Source: Choristoneura fumiferana (lineage: Eukaryota > Arthropoda > Insecta > Lepidoptera > Tortricidae). Taken from it: DNA of 64,000 nucleotides. The notes beneath the pieces are model-generated. The model searched no databases, had not been told where the DNA came from, and saw only the letters and a program-made list of their open reading frames with translations. Both the position numbers and the translations under genes were made by a program. The stretch lies in NCBI RefSeq assembly GCF_025370935.1, contig NC_133476.1:11725411-11789410 (forward strand), in the 5' to 3' direction. Positions 1-11,984 of this stretch are shown here, piece after piece (position 1 is the first letter of the stretch; every line of letters starts with the position of its first letter).

Positions 1-125
1 ATCGTATGTTTTTATCAGGGTCTTAAACTATTTCCATACCAAAAGGCTGCTGCCCGTGTTGGGAACTATAACCGGGATTAAAACTATCCCATGTCCTTTC
101 AGGGTCTCAAATTATCTCCATTCCA
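1..125. repeat. degenerate fragments of a common lepidopteran short repeat
   Basis: Contains pieces such as AACTATCCCATGTCCTTTC and GGGTCTCAAA that recur at 4918-5040 and 38064-38280 in fuller copies. These are probably eroded Lep1/Helitron-like repeats. The rest of 126-1727 shows no gene; a GC-rich patch at about 410-480 has no convincing ORF. Confidence 0.4.
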
Positions 126-1727
126 CTACTTGTTCTCATACTTCTATAAAGTTATATTCTACAAGAAAGTTAGAACTGTTACCTATGTTTAGTATTTGTA
201 GTTTTTATTTCTAACATCCTGGTTGCATGGTGAACGGTTGTGTTGCTCTGAGAATGAACCCTGGTTGAGTTCGAAACGTGTCAGTGTAGTGTGGTGGTAT
301 TTAGAGGTTTGCGGGATATTTCTCGTTAGATAATGGTCATAAATAGGTCGTAAAACTTGATACGTGACATAAAACCGTAGGTAGCGACTAACGATAATTC
401 CGCAGACCGCATATGGCGGGGGTCGGTGTGCGCCCGCGCACCTGTCGCCGAGCCTGCCACGACCGCGCGGACCCGTTATGTCATTCCATTCCATAGCTCG
501 GTAATGACGATGCCCATACTCTCACGCGTCACTCATCCATCTTCCATGACAAACATGCGCTCAATACGAATACGAATATACTGTTTATTCGATTCTCAAC
601 AGCTATAGTCTTCTGAGTTGCGTGACTGTAGGTGTATGGACATTATGGTAATAGAGTTTTAAGTAGGAGCCTCTGGCGACGAGTTATCTTTTTGTGAGGT
701 TTTTGGTTTTTATATAATGGAACACTTACCTGTATAAAACTTATATCCATCCTTTTAATGAATGAAGAATTTATCAGTTCTTTTTTACATTGTCGACGTT
801 ACATCCTGAATTATTAACATTTAAATGATGGGGATGACACATCAAACGCAATCATAGGTGTGTTATTGAATTCTTATTAGCGCTTGTGTCTGCTTGCGTC
901 TCTCTTCAATTTTAGAATAATTAGTAATACTGAGACGAAAAAGGTGAAGGTTGTCGCTAATATCATAAACCACGTCACCATTAAATAGGCGAAGCTTGGG
1001 CGTAGGCTTTTTTTAGTAGGTAGAGAACACTACTCTAGTAGTAAGCTTATTGTTAGGTACTATAGACATTAATGTTAAGCAACTTTATAACTGCTGTAAA
1101 ATTTGCTTCAACAGATTTTTTTTTTAATTGAGGAGTTCAAGCATTTTTCCTCTTAGCTTCTCGGAAAAGTATTTGCATAATTCATTAAAACACCTTGTCA
1201 AAAATAAAAATACAAGAAGGTACTTACCTAACTGTTGGATTCGACTTGGAGCCGGCTTGCTGTTCGTAATTACTGACATAACATACACTGATTTTCACAC
1301 AGCTGTTGTAAAACATACATACCTTCATACACCACATATGTATAAAATCCTGCTTTCTAGAGCATTTGAGTAAAAAGCTAGTCAACTGTTCAATGCGAAT
1401 CAGAGATCCCGTCATAAATAACATTCAAAGTCCGCTAGAAGCATTGTAAGTGTTAAACCGCTAGCATGATGTACTACCGGTACCGTTCTCGGTACGGCTA
1501 CCAAACGTTTCACGCAATCGATTTGTCCATCGATGCGGGGTGTTAAAGAGTTCGATGGTCGATGTATTATTTAACCAACCAATAAGTTTGGTATGGGAAC
1601 ATTTCTTGCTATATTACTTAGATTTTTTTAAAATTTGAGTCTATGATATGGCTGCTCAGAGCAGTTTATTATTTTTGTAGTTGCAGCAGTTTATTTACTT
1701 GTGAAAATTCCCCGAATTTTTTACTAA

Positions 1728-1840
1728 GGGGCTGTTTCACCATCCGTGATGCCGTCTCTATTTGTTTTGTTCGAATAGACGGAGACGGCATCACATTTAA
1801 CCGCCAGTTGAGACTAATCAATGAATGGTGAAACAGCCCC
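1728..1840. mobile_element. 113-bp MITE, PIF/Harbinger-like (TAA target duplication)
   Basis: Starts GGGGCTGTTTCACCAT and ends with its exact reverse complement, flanked on both sides by TAA (1725-1727 and 1841-1843). A second, internal inverted pair (GTGATGCCGTCTC / GAGACGGCATCAC) makes nearly the whole element a hairpin. A TAA duplication with a short palindromic body fits PIF/Harbinger-type MITEs. The family assignment is inference. Confidence 0.75.
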
Positions 1841-2176
1841 TAAATGTTATAACTCGAGTTATTGGTAACAAGCCCACTTACACACGGTTTTTTCATAGAA
1901 GTTTGAAAATGACATTGTTTATTTTAATTTCACTACACTGGTACTACTGTTGTGATATGGCTATTAATAAGTCTGAGCTACCATGCCCGGGGTTTAATCA
2001 CGCAATAAAATAATACTTCAACTTTTAAACACCGTGGTCACGAATTTAGTTACCTATTCAATATCGATATTTGTAGTAGTTACAATATACGAATATATCA
2101 GCAGTAAAAATAAACAATTATAAAGAAGTATTAAATTAATTAGTTAAGTAATAGTAGATTGTTCAACAAGGGACTA

Positions 2177-2550
2177 AAACAAGCCATAGTGACCCGAGAT
2201 GTTTAGCCACCCAAGCAGAGCGAGGGTAGCTATAGTTCGAGTGGCATTATGGTTGTTTAGTCTCGCGTTCAACAAGCCATAGTGACCCGAGATGTTTAGC
2301 CACCCAAGCAGAGCGAGGGTAGCTATAGTTCGAGTGGCATTATGGTTGTTTAGTCTCGCGTTCAACAAGCCATAGTGACCCGAGATGTTTAGCCACCCAA
2401 GCAGAGCGAGGGTAGCTATAGTTCGAGTGGCATTATGGTTGTTTAGTCTCGCGTTCAACAAGCCATAGTGACCCGAGATGTTTAGCCACCCAAGCAGAGC
2501 GAGGGTAGCTATAGTTCGAGTGGCATTATGGTTGTTTAGTCTCGCGTTAA
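2177..2550. repeat. minisatellite, 4 copies of a 93-bp unit
   Basis: The unit beginning CAAGCCATAGTGACCCGAGA recurs at 2180, 2273, 2366 and 2459, a spacing of exactly 93 bp with almost no divergence. Because 93 is 31 codons, the minus strand stays open, but this repetitive reading frame is not a gene. Confidence 0.95.
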
Positions 2551-2610
2551 CCAAGCTACTATCACTTTACTAATTAATTGATACATCTCTGAATTATTTA
2601 GATTAGGAAT

Positions 2611-2698
2611 TTTATTATTAACATAGGGACTTTATACATCCCCTTGCTGTATAATAATTTTATTATTAACTCAGGGACTTTATACATCCCCTTGCTAT
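2611..2698. repeat. 47-bp direct repeat, two copies
   Basis: TTTATTATTAAC..AGGGACTTTATACATCCCCTTGCT occurs at 2611 and again at 2658 with two mismatches. No coding potential is seen in the flanking 2700-3230. Confidence 0.8.
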
Positions 2699-3236
2699 GT
2701 TTAAGGCTGTATATTGTTAAGCTTATGGATTTTAAACTTTTATATTTTTAGTTTAAATTCTAGTCACAGGCTCGCGACGTCGAAGTTCCCAAGACGATCC
2801 CATAGAGCTTATGGGAACGGAAGCAATACCATGCCCTCGGTACCGCTCTGCTTTCAGAGCATGACATGAGTGCGTGTGAGCTAACTTTGGGGGCGGCCGG
2901 CAGGCGTGAACTTGCCTTTGAAATCCAAAAGCTTAATGGTTACTTGACCTGAAATGTATATTTCAGAACTAAATTATTGTTATTATTATTTTAAAATTTA
3001 TGACGGTGGAAGCATTCTACACTTCCACTGAACGTAGATATAGTTTAGATATAAGTAGGTAGTGTTTAGTATTGTAACTAAGGGACCCCATACATCCCTG
3101 TATTTTTATTATTATTATTTTTGTATTTTTTTCTTTAATTGTATAATATAGTTTTTAAGTATTTTATTTGTAATTATATTATTATGAAAAAAATTACTTT
3201 CTGCCAAGTTTCTTGCGGCGCATTATTCTTGGCAAT

Positions 3237-3345
3237 GATGGTCTTTCCGAAAGCGCTGGTAGTTTAAAAAATGACGTGTAAAAGTGCCCATTGCGGCTTA
3301 TTTACTGAATAAATCATTTGAATTTGAATTTGAATTTGATACTTC
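3237..3345 (+). mobile_element. 3' end of a non-LTR-like element with TTTGAA tail
   Basis: The block ending in GTGCCCATTGCGGCTTATT, an AATAAA-like stretch and then a (TTTGAA)n tail is the kind of 3' end left by truncated lepidopteran LINE/SINE copies. No ORF remains. Bases 3346-4190 show only AT-rich sequence without recognisable features. Confidence 0.5.
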
Positions 3346-4190
3346 TTTATAATTGTTTATGAAGTGACGTTTTAAAAGCTTGCATTTAATAGCCAACTAA
3401 TCGGACTATGCATAATAAAATGAATTAATCCTTAATATAATAAAATAGATTCATATTCGTAATCATTAATTGTGTTTCACGAAATTAAATCGTGTTATTT
3501 AAGACATAAATATTAAACGTTCTCTTAGGTCAAAACAATAGTTGCAACACTGATTAATAATGAAAATTCTAACCAACAACAACTTAATTCTAAACATTAC
3601 TAATTTAGATAAAATTACATTAATTTTGTTGATTTTTTATGCTTTCGAAGCTATTACATATTTTTGCCTATACCTATTTTAATAGTTATTTATACTAATA
3701 CTTCAAATTCAATGATTCATAATGGATACAGAAAATAGATAACAGGATATGGCAAGCAATAGATAGCCTTATGGCTTCAGAGCAATCTCTTCCAGGCAAC
3801 CTTACCAAGAAAGAAGTAAGCACCAGATTTCAGCAGGTTGTGCAATTTACAACTGGATATTAGATCAATTAAAAATGTAACCATACAATACACATCTAAA
3901 ACAAATATAAATAGTTAGATATACAGGAACATATAAATTAACTATGTGATATGAATGTAGCTAGTTATTATAACATGACATATAGTGCTCCCTAAACATA
4001 ATAAATAAAGAGAGGTGAAGATAAGTCTATCGGCACGGCAAGAAGTTCCACAACCGATATAGCTTGGTAAATATAATATATAATACAATACAATACAATC
4101 ATTCTTTATTGTACACCAGAATTAGTAAGCCATACAGAAAAAATATATCAATATATTATATATTTATAATTAAAAATAATAACTAATAAC

Positions 4191-4337
4191 GGCCATTATT
4201 AACTCTTATAGATTTACAAATATATATAAATAATTATAGATTATAGATTTATAAATATATAAGTATATATCTAATTATTATTGATTTCTAGTTGTTGTTT
4301 TGTTCCATTTGTAAATCTATAAAAGTTAATAATGGCC
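4191..4337. repeat. hairpin, 31-bp inverted repeat arms
   Basis: Arm 4191-4221 (GGCCATTATTAACTCTTATA...) and arm 4307-4337 are reverse complements with one mismatch, separated by 85 bp of AT-rich sequence. This is MITE-like, but no clear target duplication was found. Confidence 0.65.
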
Positions 4338-4577
4338 GCTATACATACTTTTAGATAAAATTTAAAATCGCAGTTCATTCACTCACACATATTATTCTTA
4401 GTTTACAGGTGTTGTCCAATCCAATCAGACAAAGCCTTTGACAGCTAACTAATCGAATTAATCGATGAAATCACTAAATGACCCGATATGGTCCGGACAA
4501 CACTCGTTATAGCTACAGAGAGCCATCGATTATGCTTTAACATCAACTCAAAATACCTGCAAAAATAACCCGTCTAA

Positions 4578-4646
4578 TACCCATAAAACAAGCTTTGCTT
4601 ACTTGGGACTAGGTCAATTGGTGTCAAGTGTCCCGTGATATTTATT
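4578..4646 (+). mobile_element. SINE 3' fragment (same family as 14284-14550)
   Basis: ACAAGCTTTGCTTACTTGGG, GGTCAATTGGTGT and GTCCCGTGATATTTATT match the 3' part of the complete SINE at 14284-14550. The tRNA-like head is missing. Confidence 0.65.
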
Positions 4647-4647
4647 A

Positions 4648-5040
4648 CTAGCCGTTACCCGCGACTCCGTCCGCGTAGAATTCATTAAACACAACACAAT
4701 AATACCGTATATTTACGTGGGTGCACACTCAAAGGGTAGCTGAAAACCAGCGCTGCAGCTCTGGTTACAGGGCTACGGCACATGCTGAGCTGAGTCCTTT
4801 TGGCATCACACTAAAGCGCAACATCTCTAATTTTTCTCTCTTCTCATATTTGTTTTACTGTGTTTCTGTTGTGATGTAGTGTGTTTTTTATGTCAATAAA
4901 TGTTGTGAGTTTGAGTTTGAAAACTATCCTATGTCCTTCCCCGGGACTCAAACTATGTATACCGAATTTCATCTAAATCGGTTCAGCGGTTTTCACGTGA
5001 TGGAGTATTACAAACTTTCGCATTTATAATATTAGTGGAA
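4648..5040 (+). mobile_element. Lep1/Helitron-like repeat interrupted by a second element (about 4700-4917)
   Basis: The left piece CTAGCCGTTACCCGCGACTC (4649 on) and the right piece from AAACTATCCTATGTCCTTCC (about 4918) to CGCATTTATAATATTAGTGG (5037) are the two halves of one short repeat that is seen uninterrupted at 38064-38280. Between them lies about 215 bp ending in a GAGTTTGAGTTTGA tail, whose inverted copy is at about 7290-7520. Confidence 0.6.
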
Positions 5041-7289
5041 ATCAGCTTAACAGTCACGCCCTTCTGGTGCCCATTTAGGGTTAGCAGTTAAAATTAATAT
5101 TTACTTTAAAATTTAATAAGCGCGATACGCCCTTAATTAACGATATATAGTGGCTATACCAAATGAGTCACAAGCCTACCGCCCCAATTATAAGCACTTA
5201 CTAAGTAGGTGCATACTAACGAAAAAATTTAAATTCTATTTTATAGATATTTAAGCTGATTCTAAAAATCTCCCGTGAGTTGGCATACTATTTCAAATGC
5301 ACAAATTAATAGGCATTTTCCAACCTGTTCGGAATAAAATGTAAGTCTCACTTCGACAAAAGTAAGTAATTTAGTAATATCCGTTACCTCACACGAAGTA
5401 CCTTGAGGCCAGTTACAAGTGTTGCAACCCATTCTTATCTCAACTCCGCCTAAGCGACTGCCTTTCGTTGTTCCTAAGTAGGTAGGTTCCTGGGTAGTAA
5501 CGTCTGTGTAGTAATAAATTACACTTACCTATACATTTGTATCGTTTTTTTATGTAAGCAATTTAATAAATCTTGTGTCTTGGCTATAAGTCCTTTAATC
5601 TGAGACCTTCAATTTATTGATTTACCTACTCATCAGGTAAGAGCAATTAAATTGACGCCTAAATTGAAGAGATGACATTTTGAATGGACTTTCAAAAACA
5701 AATGATGGCCTCTAAAAACATCTACCAGAATTTATCTAAGTATTCAAGAGCAAAAATGCACTTGTAAAGTTAAACAATACAGGCCTAGAACAAAACGTTG
5801 TGTTGTAGCATACAGAGTGACTAGCGGACATTGATAAGATGTGACACACAATATTTTCTCAAGAGAGAAACTGGTGTAAAGGCATTGTTCGCAGCCTACT
5901 TTCTGTGCGAGGCAAAGCTTCGCAGCCAGCGGCGAGCTCGCTGTGTGAAAGTGAATGGCGCAAGCGCATGGGCGCCCGCCCGGACGCACTTTACGCTCGA
6001 TTTGATACTTACATTTGTACACGCAAACGTAAATGCATATTCTACAAGTCCGCTCACAAGTTCGTGATGTAAGACCTGATACAGGGGAGACGATTGTGCT
6101 ATGTGATAATTAAATAAAATATTAACTGATATTAATTCTGTAAAGCATACTGCACTAAGGCCATTGGTTTACTTTCTCTGGCATCGAACACATTTTTCAT
6201 TCGTATACAATGGACTGGGCAGTTCAGTTTTAGGAACAGAATTCAGATGCTTTCGTTTTCAGTTTAAAATATTTTCGTGCTACGAGTAGGTAAACATTTG
6301 TATAACATTTGAGTAGGTACAATTTTTCTTAGAATTTTTTACAAGTTTAGTTTTTTCGGATGTTTCGTATACTTGGTAAGATTGTTTCCTCGCTAAGTCC
6401 CCTTACTTGGTAAGTTTTCATAAAATTATTACAGCTAAAATCTGTGCTAGAGCTTGCTTAGTAGGTGCTAGTTAAGTTTCGTAATCATAGTTTTGTACTT
6501 GAAAAGTTTTTAAAGAGACGTAAAGACGCATAAATTTGCAAGTTCGAGTAAACAACTCAATACTTATTGTAGGCCAGGGCTAAATATTTGTCGTTGCAAT
6601 ATAAAACAAGTTCTTATGTACGTGAGTATCTCATGTCCGCACTCATTTCACACTATATACAATCTATTATTTATTCTGCGGTACAATATCAAACACTGTA
6701 TAAAAGCTAAAACATAGAATCTATCTATCGAAGAGGCTGAAACGTACAGAATCGGACTGATCATAATTATTGAAACTGGTCTGCTCCAGTTGTGATGTGA
6801 TGTGGATTTCAATAAATGTAATTAATGTAATAAATCATGGCCACCTTAACATGTCTTATGTCTTATATTTGACATATTGATTGAAGGAGGAGTATGCCAA
6901 GGTTTCCGTGTTTGATATTGTCGTAGCGTCTGTCTCGCGACCTTAGGAGCTTACGTAATGGTAGGTACTGTGTCATCCACGTAAGAAACCTTGTCATCAA
7001 TAGATACTTCTTTTAAACGTTCTTTTAAACCAGTAACAGGACAGCAAATTCTCAGTAAAATTTGTCATCATATTGCAAGATAATTTGTGGAGCTATAGGC
7101 GTTCTTTTTATTGATATTTAAGTTTTAGGGGCAAACAAACAAGGATGTTGGGTGGCAAGGTATTGTTCCAGAGATTAAAGAAAAACAGTTTCTATAATCT
7201 ATATATATCTTCTATCTATATCAATATTGTATATATAAAACAAAGTCATACGACTTTACAACACATGAGATGTCAATGGTGTGTCAATG

Positions 7290-7520
7290 GTATAACTAAT
7301 AAACTCAAACTCAAACTCACAACATTTATTGACTTGAAAAACACACTACATCACAACAAAAACACAGTAAAACATAAATAGGAGAAGAGAGGAAAATAAG
7401 AGATATTGTGCTGTAGTGTGATGCCATAAGGACTCAGCTCAGCATGTGCCGTAGCCCTGTAACCAGAGCTGCAGCGCTGGTTTTCAGCTGAACCCCGGTG
7501 AGTGTGCACCCACGTAACCG
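7290..7520 (-). mobile_element. inverted copy of the 4700-4917 element (LINE-like 3' end)
   Basis: Begins AAACTCAAACTCAAACTCAC (the tail) and continues as the reverse complement of 4700-4917, including GCTGCAGCGCTGGTTTTCAG and CTCAGCTCAGCATGTGCCGT. The simple tail suggests a target-primed retroelement. The stretch 5041-7289 between the copies holds no recognisable gene; it has a GC-rich patch at about 5880-6000. Confidence 0.7.
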
Positions 7521-7559
7521 AACGCCCGACCGAATGGTGTAATACTAGTTACACCATTT

Positions 7560-7770
7560 ACAACTCAAGAACGGCTGGGCCAATTTTTATGATTTTTTGT
7601 GTTTTTGGATTTGCCTTTATCAGGAATAGGATAATAAATTAAAAACATTGGAAAACTGTCGAAAAAACATAAAATAAAAAACATTTTCAAATCGGTTCAT
7701 AAATGACGGAGTTCTGAGGTAACAAACAAAAAATACAACCGAATTGTAAACCTCCTTCTCTTAAGTCGCT
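7560..7770 (-). mobile_element. fragment of the ACCGACTTCAAAAAAGGAGG repeat family
   Basis: AAATCGGTTCATAAATGACG, GAGTTCTGAGGTAACAAAC and ATACAACCGAATTG are the reverse complement of the element that starts at 37040. Bases 7771-8857 contain no gene I can support. Confidence 0.55.
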
Positions 7771-8857
7771 TAATAAGTTTTTGGTAAAAATTTCATTTTT
7801 TTTGCTGACTACTTTTTGTTGACTGTACTTGTATTGTCACCCAAACTACATTAGCATACCAAATTTCAAGTCGATGCCATTAACCGTTAAAAATTCCGTC
7901 CTGTGGAGACGATCCTGGCCGAACTACCAGGATGTCACTGCCAGATTATTATATTGTCACGCAATTTACATAAGTATACCAAATTTCAAGTCAATCCAAC
8001 TACTGGAAGTTGGTCGAATTTAACTTGCAAGATTTGATTACAGACAGACAGGAAACGGGACAGGTGAAACTAAATAAAACCTTGTAAAAAAACAAGCTGT
8101 CGTTTTCGATATATGACGTCTTTGAAACGTAATTAGATGTAAGAAGTGATCCGTCTGAACGTCAGTGGTCTATGTAGTTTGTGCATCTGACATTGCATCA
8201 CGCGAACACACCAATCCCAGTTTTCTTTCTAAATTTTAACCAATCAACAAGCACACCTATTTGCAACCTCGCAAATGATTCGTATTTGAATCATAAGTCG
8301 TTTTGGTTTTAGGTATGGCCACTTTTTGTGTGGAATTTGTTCTGTCTGAGTTACGCTCCCTGACTTATTGTTTGTTCGTAGCATACTCGTAAAACCAAAA
8401 ATACTATTTAATTAAAAAATATGTATAACAGTTGCGAGTACATTTTAACAGAGAACAATGTAGGCGCGCGACAACTAGGACAACGACATTGGTTAGGTTC
8501 ACAGCTGAGCAAAGTGCAATCGCACTAACTATGGTACATACGAGTAAAGTGGTTAACACGCATCGGTTATTACACGTTACCAAGCTAGTGGTCGGCTACG
8601 CTCTGCTATTCTTTCTGACGATTAAAGATCTATAGTAGGGGAGCCCAAGAGGGATTTTGCGTTTTACTCAAGCGCGTCAGAAAACCATATAGGGAGAATC
8701 CTTGCACCTTCCACCATATATGAACCCTTAATATAGGGGCGTGCGTTGAGGGTAGCCGATCAGATTAGTAAAAAAAAGTCAGCAAAAATATAAAAAACGG
8801 CCAAAAAAAACGCCGCCAAAACAGACAACTAAAAAGTAAAAAATAATTATGCACTAC

Positions 8858-8945
8858 CTAGCTGTTGCCCGCGACTTCATCTGCGAAGAATTCGTTTATC
8901 CCTGTCCCGCGGGGACTATGCTGATTTCCCGAAAAATTAGCCTAA
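8858..8945 (+). mobile_element. Lep1/Helitron-like repeat, 5' part
   Basis: CTAGCTGTTGCCCGCGACTT followed by GAATTCGTTTATCCC and CCCGCGGGGACTATG, the standard left half of this repeat; the right half is absent. Confidence 0.6.
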
Positions 8946-9060
8946 GTTAATTTAGTATAAGTACCTAGTAATATTTTTTTTATCTAAGCGTCGTCGGTGT
9001 CGGGGGACCGTTAAAGAAAGATTGAAAGTTACAATTTGTTTTAAACTTTCGTGATTCTCA

Positions 9061-9212
9061 CTCATAGTCAAAATACCATAAACGCGACTTATCACGCTAT
9101 TTTTCCACGAGTTATATTTACCTCGACGTTTCGGCAACGTTACAGTTGCCTTGGTCACGAGTAGACTACGTGGTACTCCGTGGTGGTCCGTTTATGGTAT
9201 TTTGACTATGAG
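9061..9212. repeat. hairpin/MITE with perfect 24-bp terminal inverted repeats
   Basis: CTCATAGTCAAAATACCATA... at 9061-9084 is the exact reverse complement of 9189-9212. The interior includes CTCGACGTTTCGGCAACGTT. A diverged half-arm (TTTCTGGCATTTTGGCTATG) recurs at 9281-9300. Confidence 0.75.
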
Positions 9213-9504
9213 TTACAATTTGATCTCTAAAATAAGGCACGGGCGGACGGAGAGACGGACAGAAAAATATAAGGCTTCCGTTTCTGGCATTTTGGCTATG
9301 AAACCATAATAAGGTGTTTCCATAAAATTGAAAGAAAGAAAATAATTTATTTATAACAGCAATGACACATAATTAGTAAATATAACAATAAGAAGCAAAA
9401 GCTACAGGGTAGGTATTCCTAGTTGTCCTAGAAACTTTTAATTTGGCTTTTAATACGAAGATAGCTCTTAAAGCACAACCATGAAAAGCCAGAACATCTT
9501 AATT

Positions 9505-10230
9505 TTTAGGGTCAACTAGGAACTCTTATAGTTTTTAGGGTTCATTAGTCAACTGGGAACCCTTATAGTTTCGCCATGTATGTCCGTCTGTATATCTATC
9601 TGTCTGTCCGTCTGCGGCTAAACTCAGAGACCGTTAGTACTAGAAAGCTGTAATTTGGCATGAATATACATATAAGTTCGCCTTTGTACTCTTTTGTTTT
9701 GTTGTTTTCTTTTTGTATTATTTTTGTGTTTTATGTACAATAAAGTATATACATACATTAGTCACGCCGACACTGGTAAAATAAAAAAACTAAAAAATTT
9801 TTTAGGGTGCCTCCCATAGGCGTAAAGTGGGGGTGTTTTTTTTCCTCGACTAGGTATATATATAATATATATATATAGTGTGGGATATCATTGGATAGGT
9901 ATTTTAAAACCATTGGGAGATTGCCGAGACGATTTTTCGATTCAGTGATCCGTTTGCGAAATATTCAACTTTAAAGTGCAAATTTTCATTAAAATCGAGC
10001 GTACCTACCCCCTCTAAAATCTATACTGTTGGGTGGAAAAATTTGAAAAAATTCAGGATGGTAGTAAGTATATCATATTTACAAGGAAAATTATAACTGC
10101 TAAGATATATGTATACCTAAACTTGGAAGATTCCGTACACAATACGAAATCCTTAGAAAAATATTACTTCATTTTTCGTAATTGCTACGGAACCCTATCT
10201 TGGGCGTGTCCGACCACGCTCTTGGCCGAT
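9505..10230 (+). mobile_element. about 700-bp interspersed repeat, plus orientation
   Basis: Runs from GTCAACTAGGAACTCTTATA through CGCCATGTATGTCCGTCTG, GTGGGGGTG, CGATTCAGTGATCCGTTTGC and AGATTCCGTACACAATACG (approximate forms) to GGGCGTGTCCGACCACGCTC. The same order appears reversed at 34340-34925. The short ORFs inside it (for example 10033-10353) are not host genes. No coding capacity for a transposase is visible. Confidence 0.7.
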
Positions 10231-11247
10231 TTTTATATCAGTAACCATCTAGAAATGACCCTGCCATTATTATTCGTGGGATCCTACATTTTATCTGGAA
10301 AAGGGAAAGTGTTAGCAACACTAAATATTCATAGAAACCTACTTACATATTAGTATGGATCCCTCGGTATGTGAGTACGACTTGTGGTTGGCCGGTTTTT
10401 TATTATTATTTGATTATTATACGTTTGTATAATATATCTAGGTACCTACTCTAAACTAAATTCTACATTAAAGTTTCGCGGTGCCCTTGCAAGGTTTTAC
10501 TTCGTATCAAGGCAAAAAATTTGAGTTTGAGTTTGACCATTCATGGAGAAACAGTTGATCGTTTGTCTATTATGAAACATGACAATTTATGTAATGTCAA
10601 GCTTATATACCGCGCAGTAGGTACTAGCCATTTATTAGCTGATATATCTAGTGCCATCCACGAAGACGCGTGATTTTGTCATAACTGGACATTAATGACA
10701 TTGTAATAAAAACCAAGGCACGCGTCATAGTGAATGACTCTACCTATAGCCTGAATTTAATAACACCCTAGTGATTGGTGATTGGATACCAAAATACCGC
10801 TCACACAGTTATCTGACCTCGCGGCATGACCTTCGCCTTTGTCGCAAGTAGGTATAGCAAGCTGGTACACAATTATAGCTAGAAACATATCACTATCGGT
10901 AGACAGACATTAAGTTGGTAGGTAATAAGAAACAATAAACGATTTATAAGGACTTCCTTTATAATGAATGATATTTTTTAAGTTATAATAATTTTAGCCG
11001 TTATGTAAGCATTCATGCATTATTTATTGATTGCTTATGTTTGAGCTCATAAAAAAAGTAATGTATGTAACTATTCATAAACAGCATAATCAGCCTCATG
11101 TCATAAACTCGCACTCGTGTCTCAATGGCCCTTATTATGATACAGTTGCATAAAATACTATTTTTAAAGAAGAAAGAAAGAAAGAAAACATTTATGCGTG
11201 ATATGACAATGACGTGACATGGATAAGAATAATAATAGAATATAATT

Positions 11248-11400
11248 AGGGTTCCGTAGTCAACTAGGAACCATTATAGTTTCGCCATGTCTGTCCGTCT
11301 GTCCGTTACCATTAGTACTACGAGTAGAAAGCTGTAGTTTGGCAGGAATATATATATCAGTAACGCAGACAGCGGTAAAATAAAAATATTTTTCTTTTCA
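11248..11400 (+). mobile_element. truncated copy of the 9505-10230 repeat
   Basis: Begins GGGTTCCGTAGTCAACTAGG and includes TATAGTTTCGCCATGTCTGT and GAAAGCTGTAGTTTGGCAGG, then stops. Bases 10231-11247 and 11401-11922 show nothing recognisable apart from an A-rich GAAAGAAAGAAAG run at about 11168-11185. Confidence 0.65.
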
Positions 11401-11922
11401 TCTCACTAGCTCGAAAAAGCTGTCTTTATCCTTCGAAATCTGCGTGGAAAGTCTCTTTTTATCCTCTTGGCTGGAAAGAGTTTTTGAAATTCGAACGTTA
11501 TCGTGAACGGGTGCCGCCTTGAAAATACATATCGACCACTTACTTCACAACCTCGTATCTGGCCACAATATTGCTTTAGAATCATCTTTATGGTAAGTAC
11601 GATAGAGTGTTGATTTGTTGTATACATTTCGGGTAGATACAAGGTTGAGGAAGTAAGCGTTAAATATTGACGTGTTCACAAAGAAAGTTCTTCATACATT
11701 GTTGAATTAATATTTAAATCTGTTAATTAATCTGTTATTTTATTCTTATTACTAAACATTTATCATATGTTGGTAATTATATCAAATTTACAATGAAAAT
11801 TATAACGCCGGTTTTATTTACTTTGATTTCGTATCATTGCATACTGAAACAATAAAAAAACTTGTAAAATATTTATCAAAAAAATTAATATCTTTCTATA
11901 ACTGTGTTTCTTTTTGTTTCAG

Positions 11923-11984
11923 AGACCATGTATATAGACACCTTACCGCTAGTGGTTTGGACGCTTATAGTCACAACGACAAAT
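11923..11984 (+). CDS. dpy: dpy exon 1 (coding start, signal peptide)
   Basis: A strong acceptor (CTTTTTGTTTCAG) ends at 11922, five 5'-UTR bases follow, then ATG at 11928. The 19 codons read MYIDTLPLVVWTLIVTTTN and end at AAT|GTAAGT, phase 0. The peptide has a hydrophobic LPLVVWTLIV core, as expected for a signal peptide. It joins in frame to exon 2. An acceptor directly before the ATG implies at least one upstream non-coding exon, which I could not place. Confidence 0.82.

Noticed and set aside
2174..2554. 126-codon minus-strand ORF
   Set aside because: It is only the reading of a 93-bp minisatellite; no other coding signal.
5744..6067. Short ORFs on both strands around a GC-rich patch, possible first exon
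   Set aside because: No recognisable protein and no supporting splice pair; it might be 5' UTR or promoter, but I cannot show it.
6223..6229. TTCAGTT initiator as transcription start
   Set aside because: The motif is common by chance, and no downstream promoter element is present at the expected distance.
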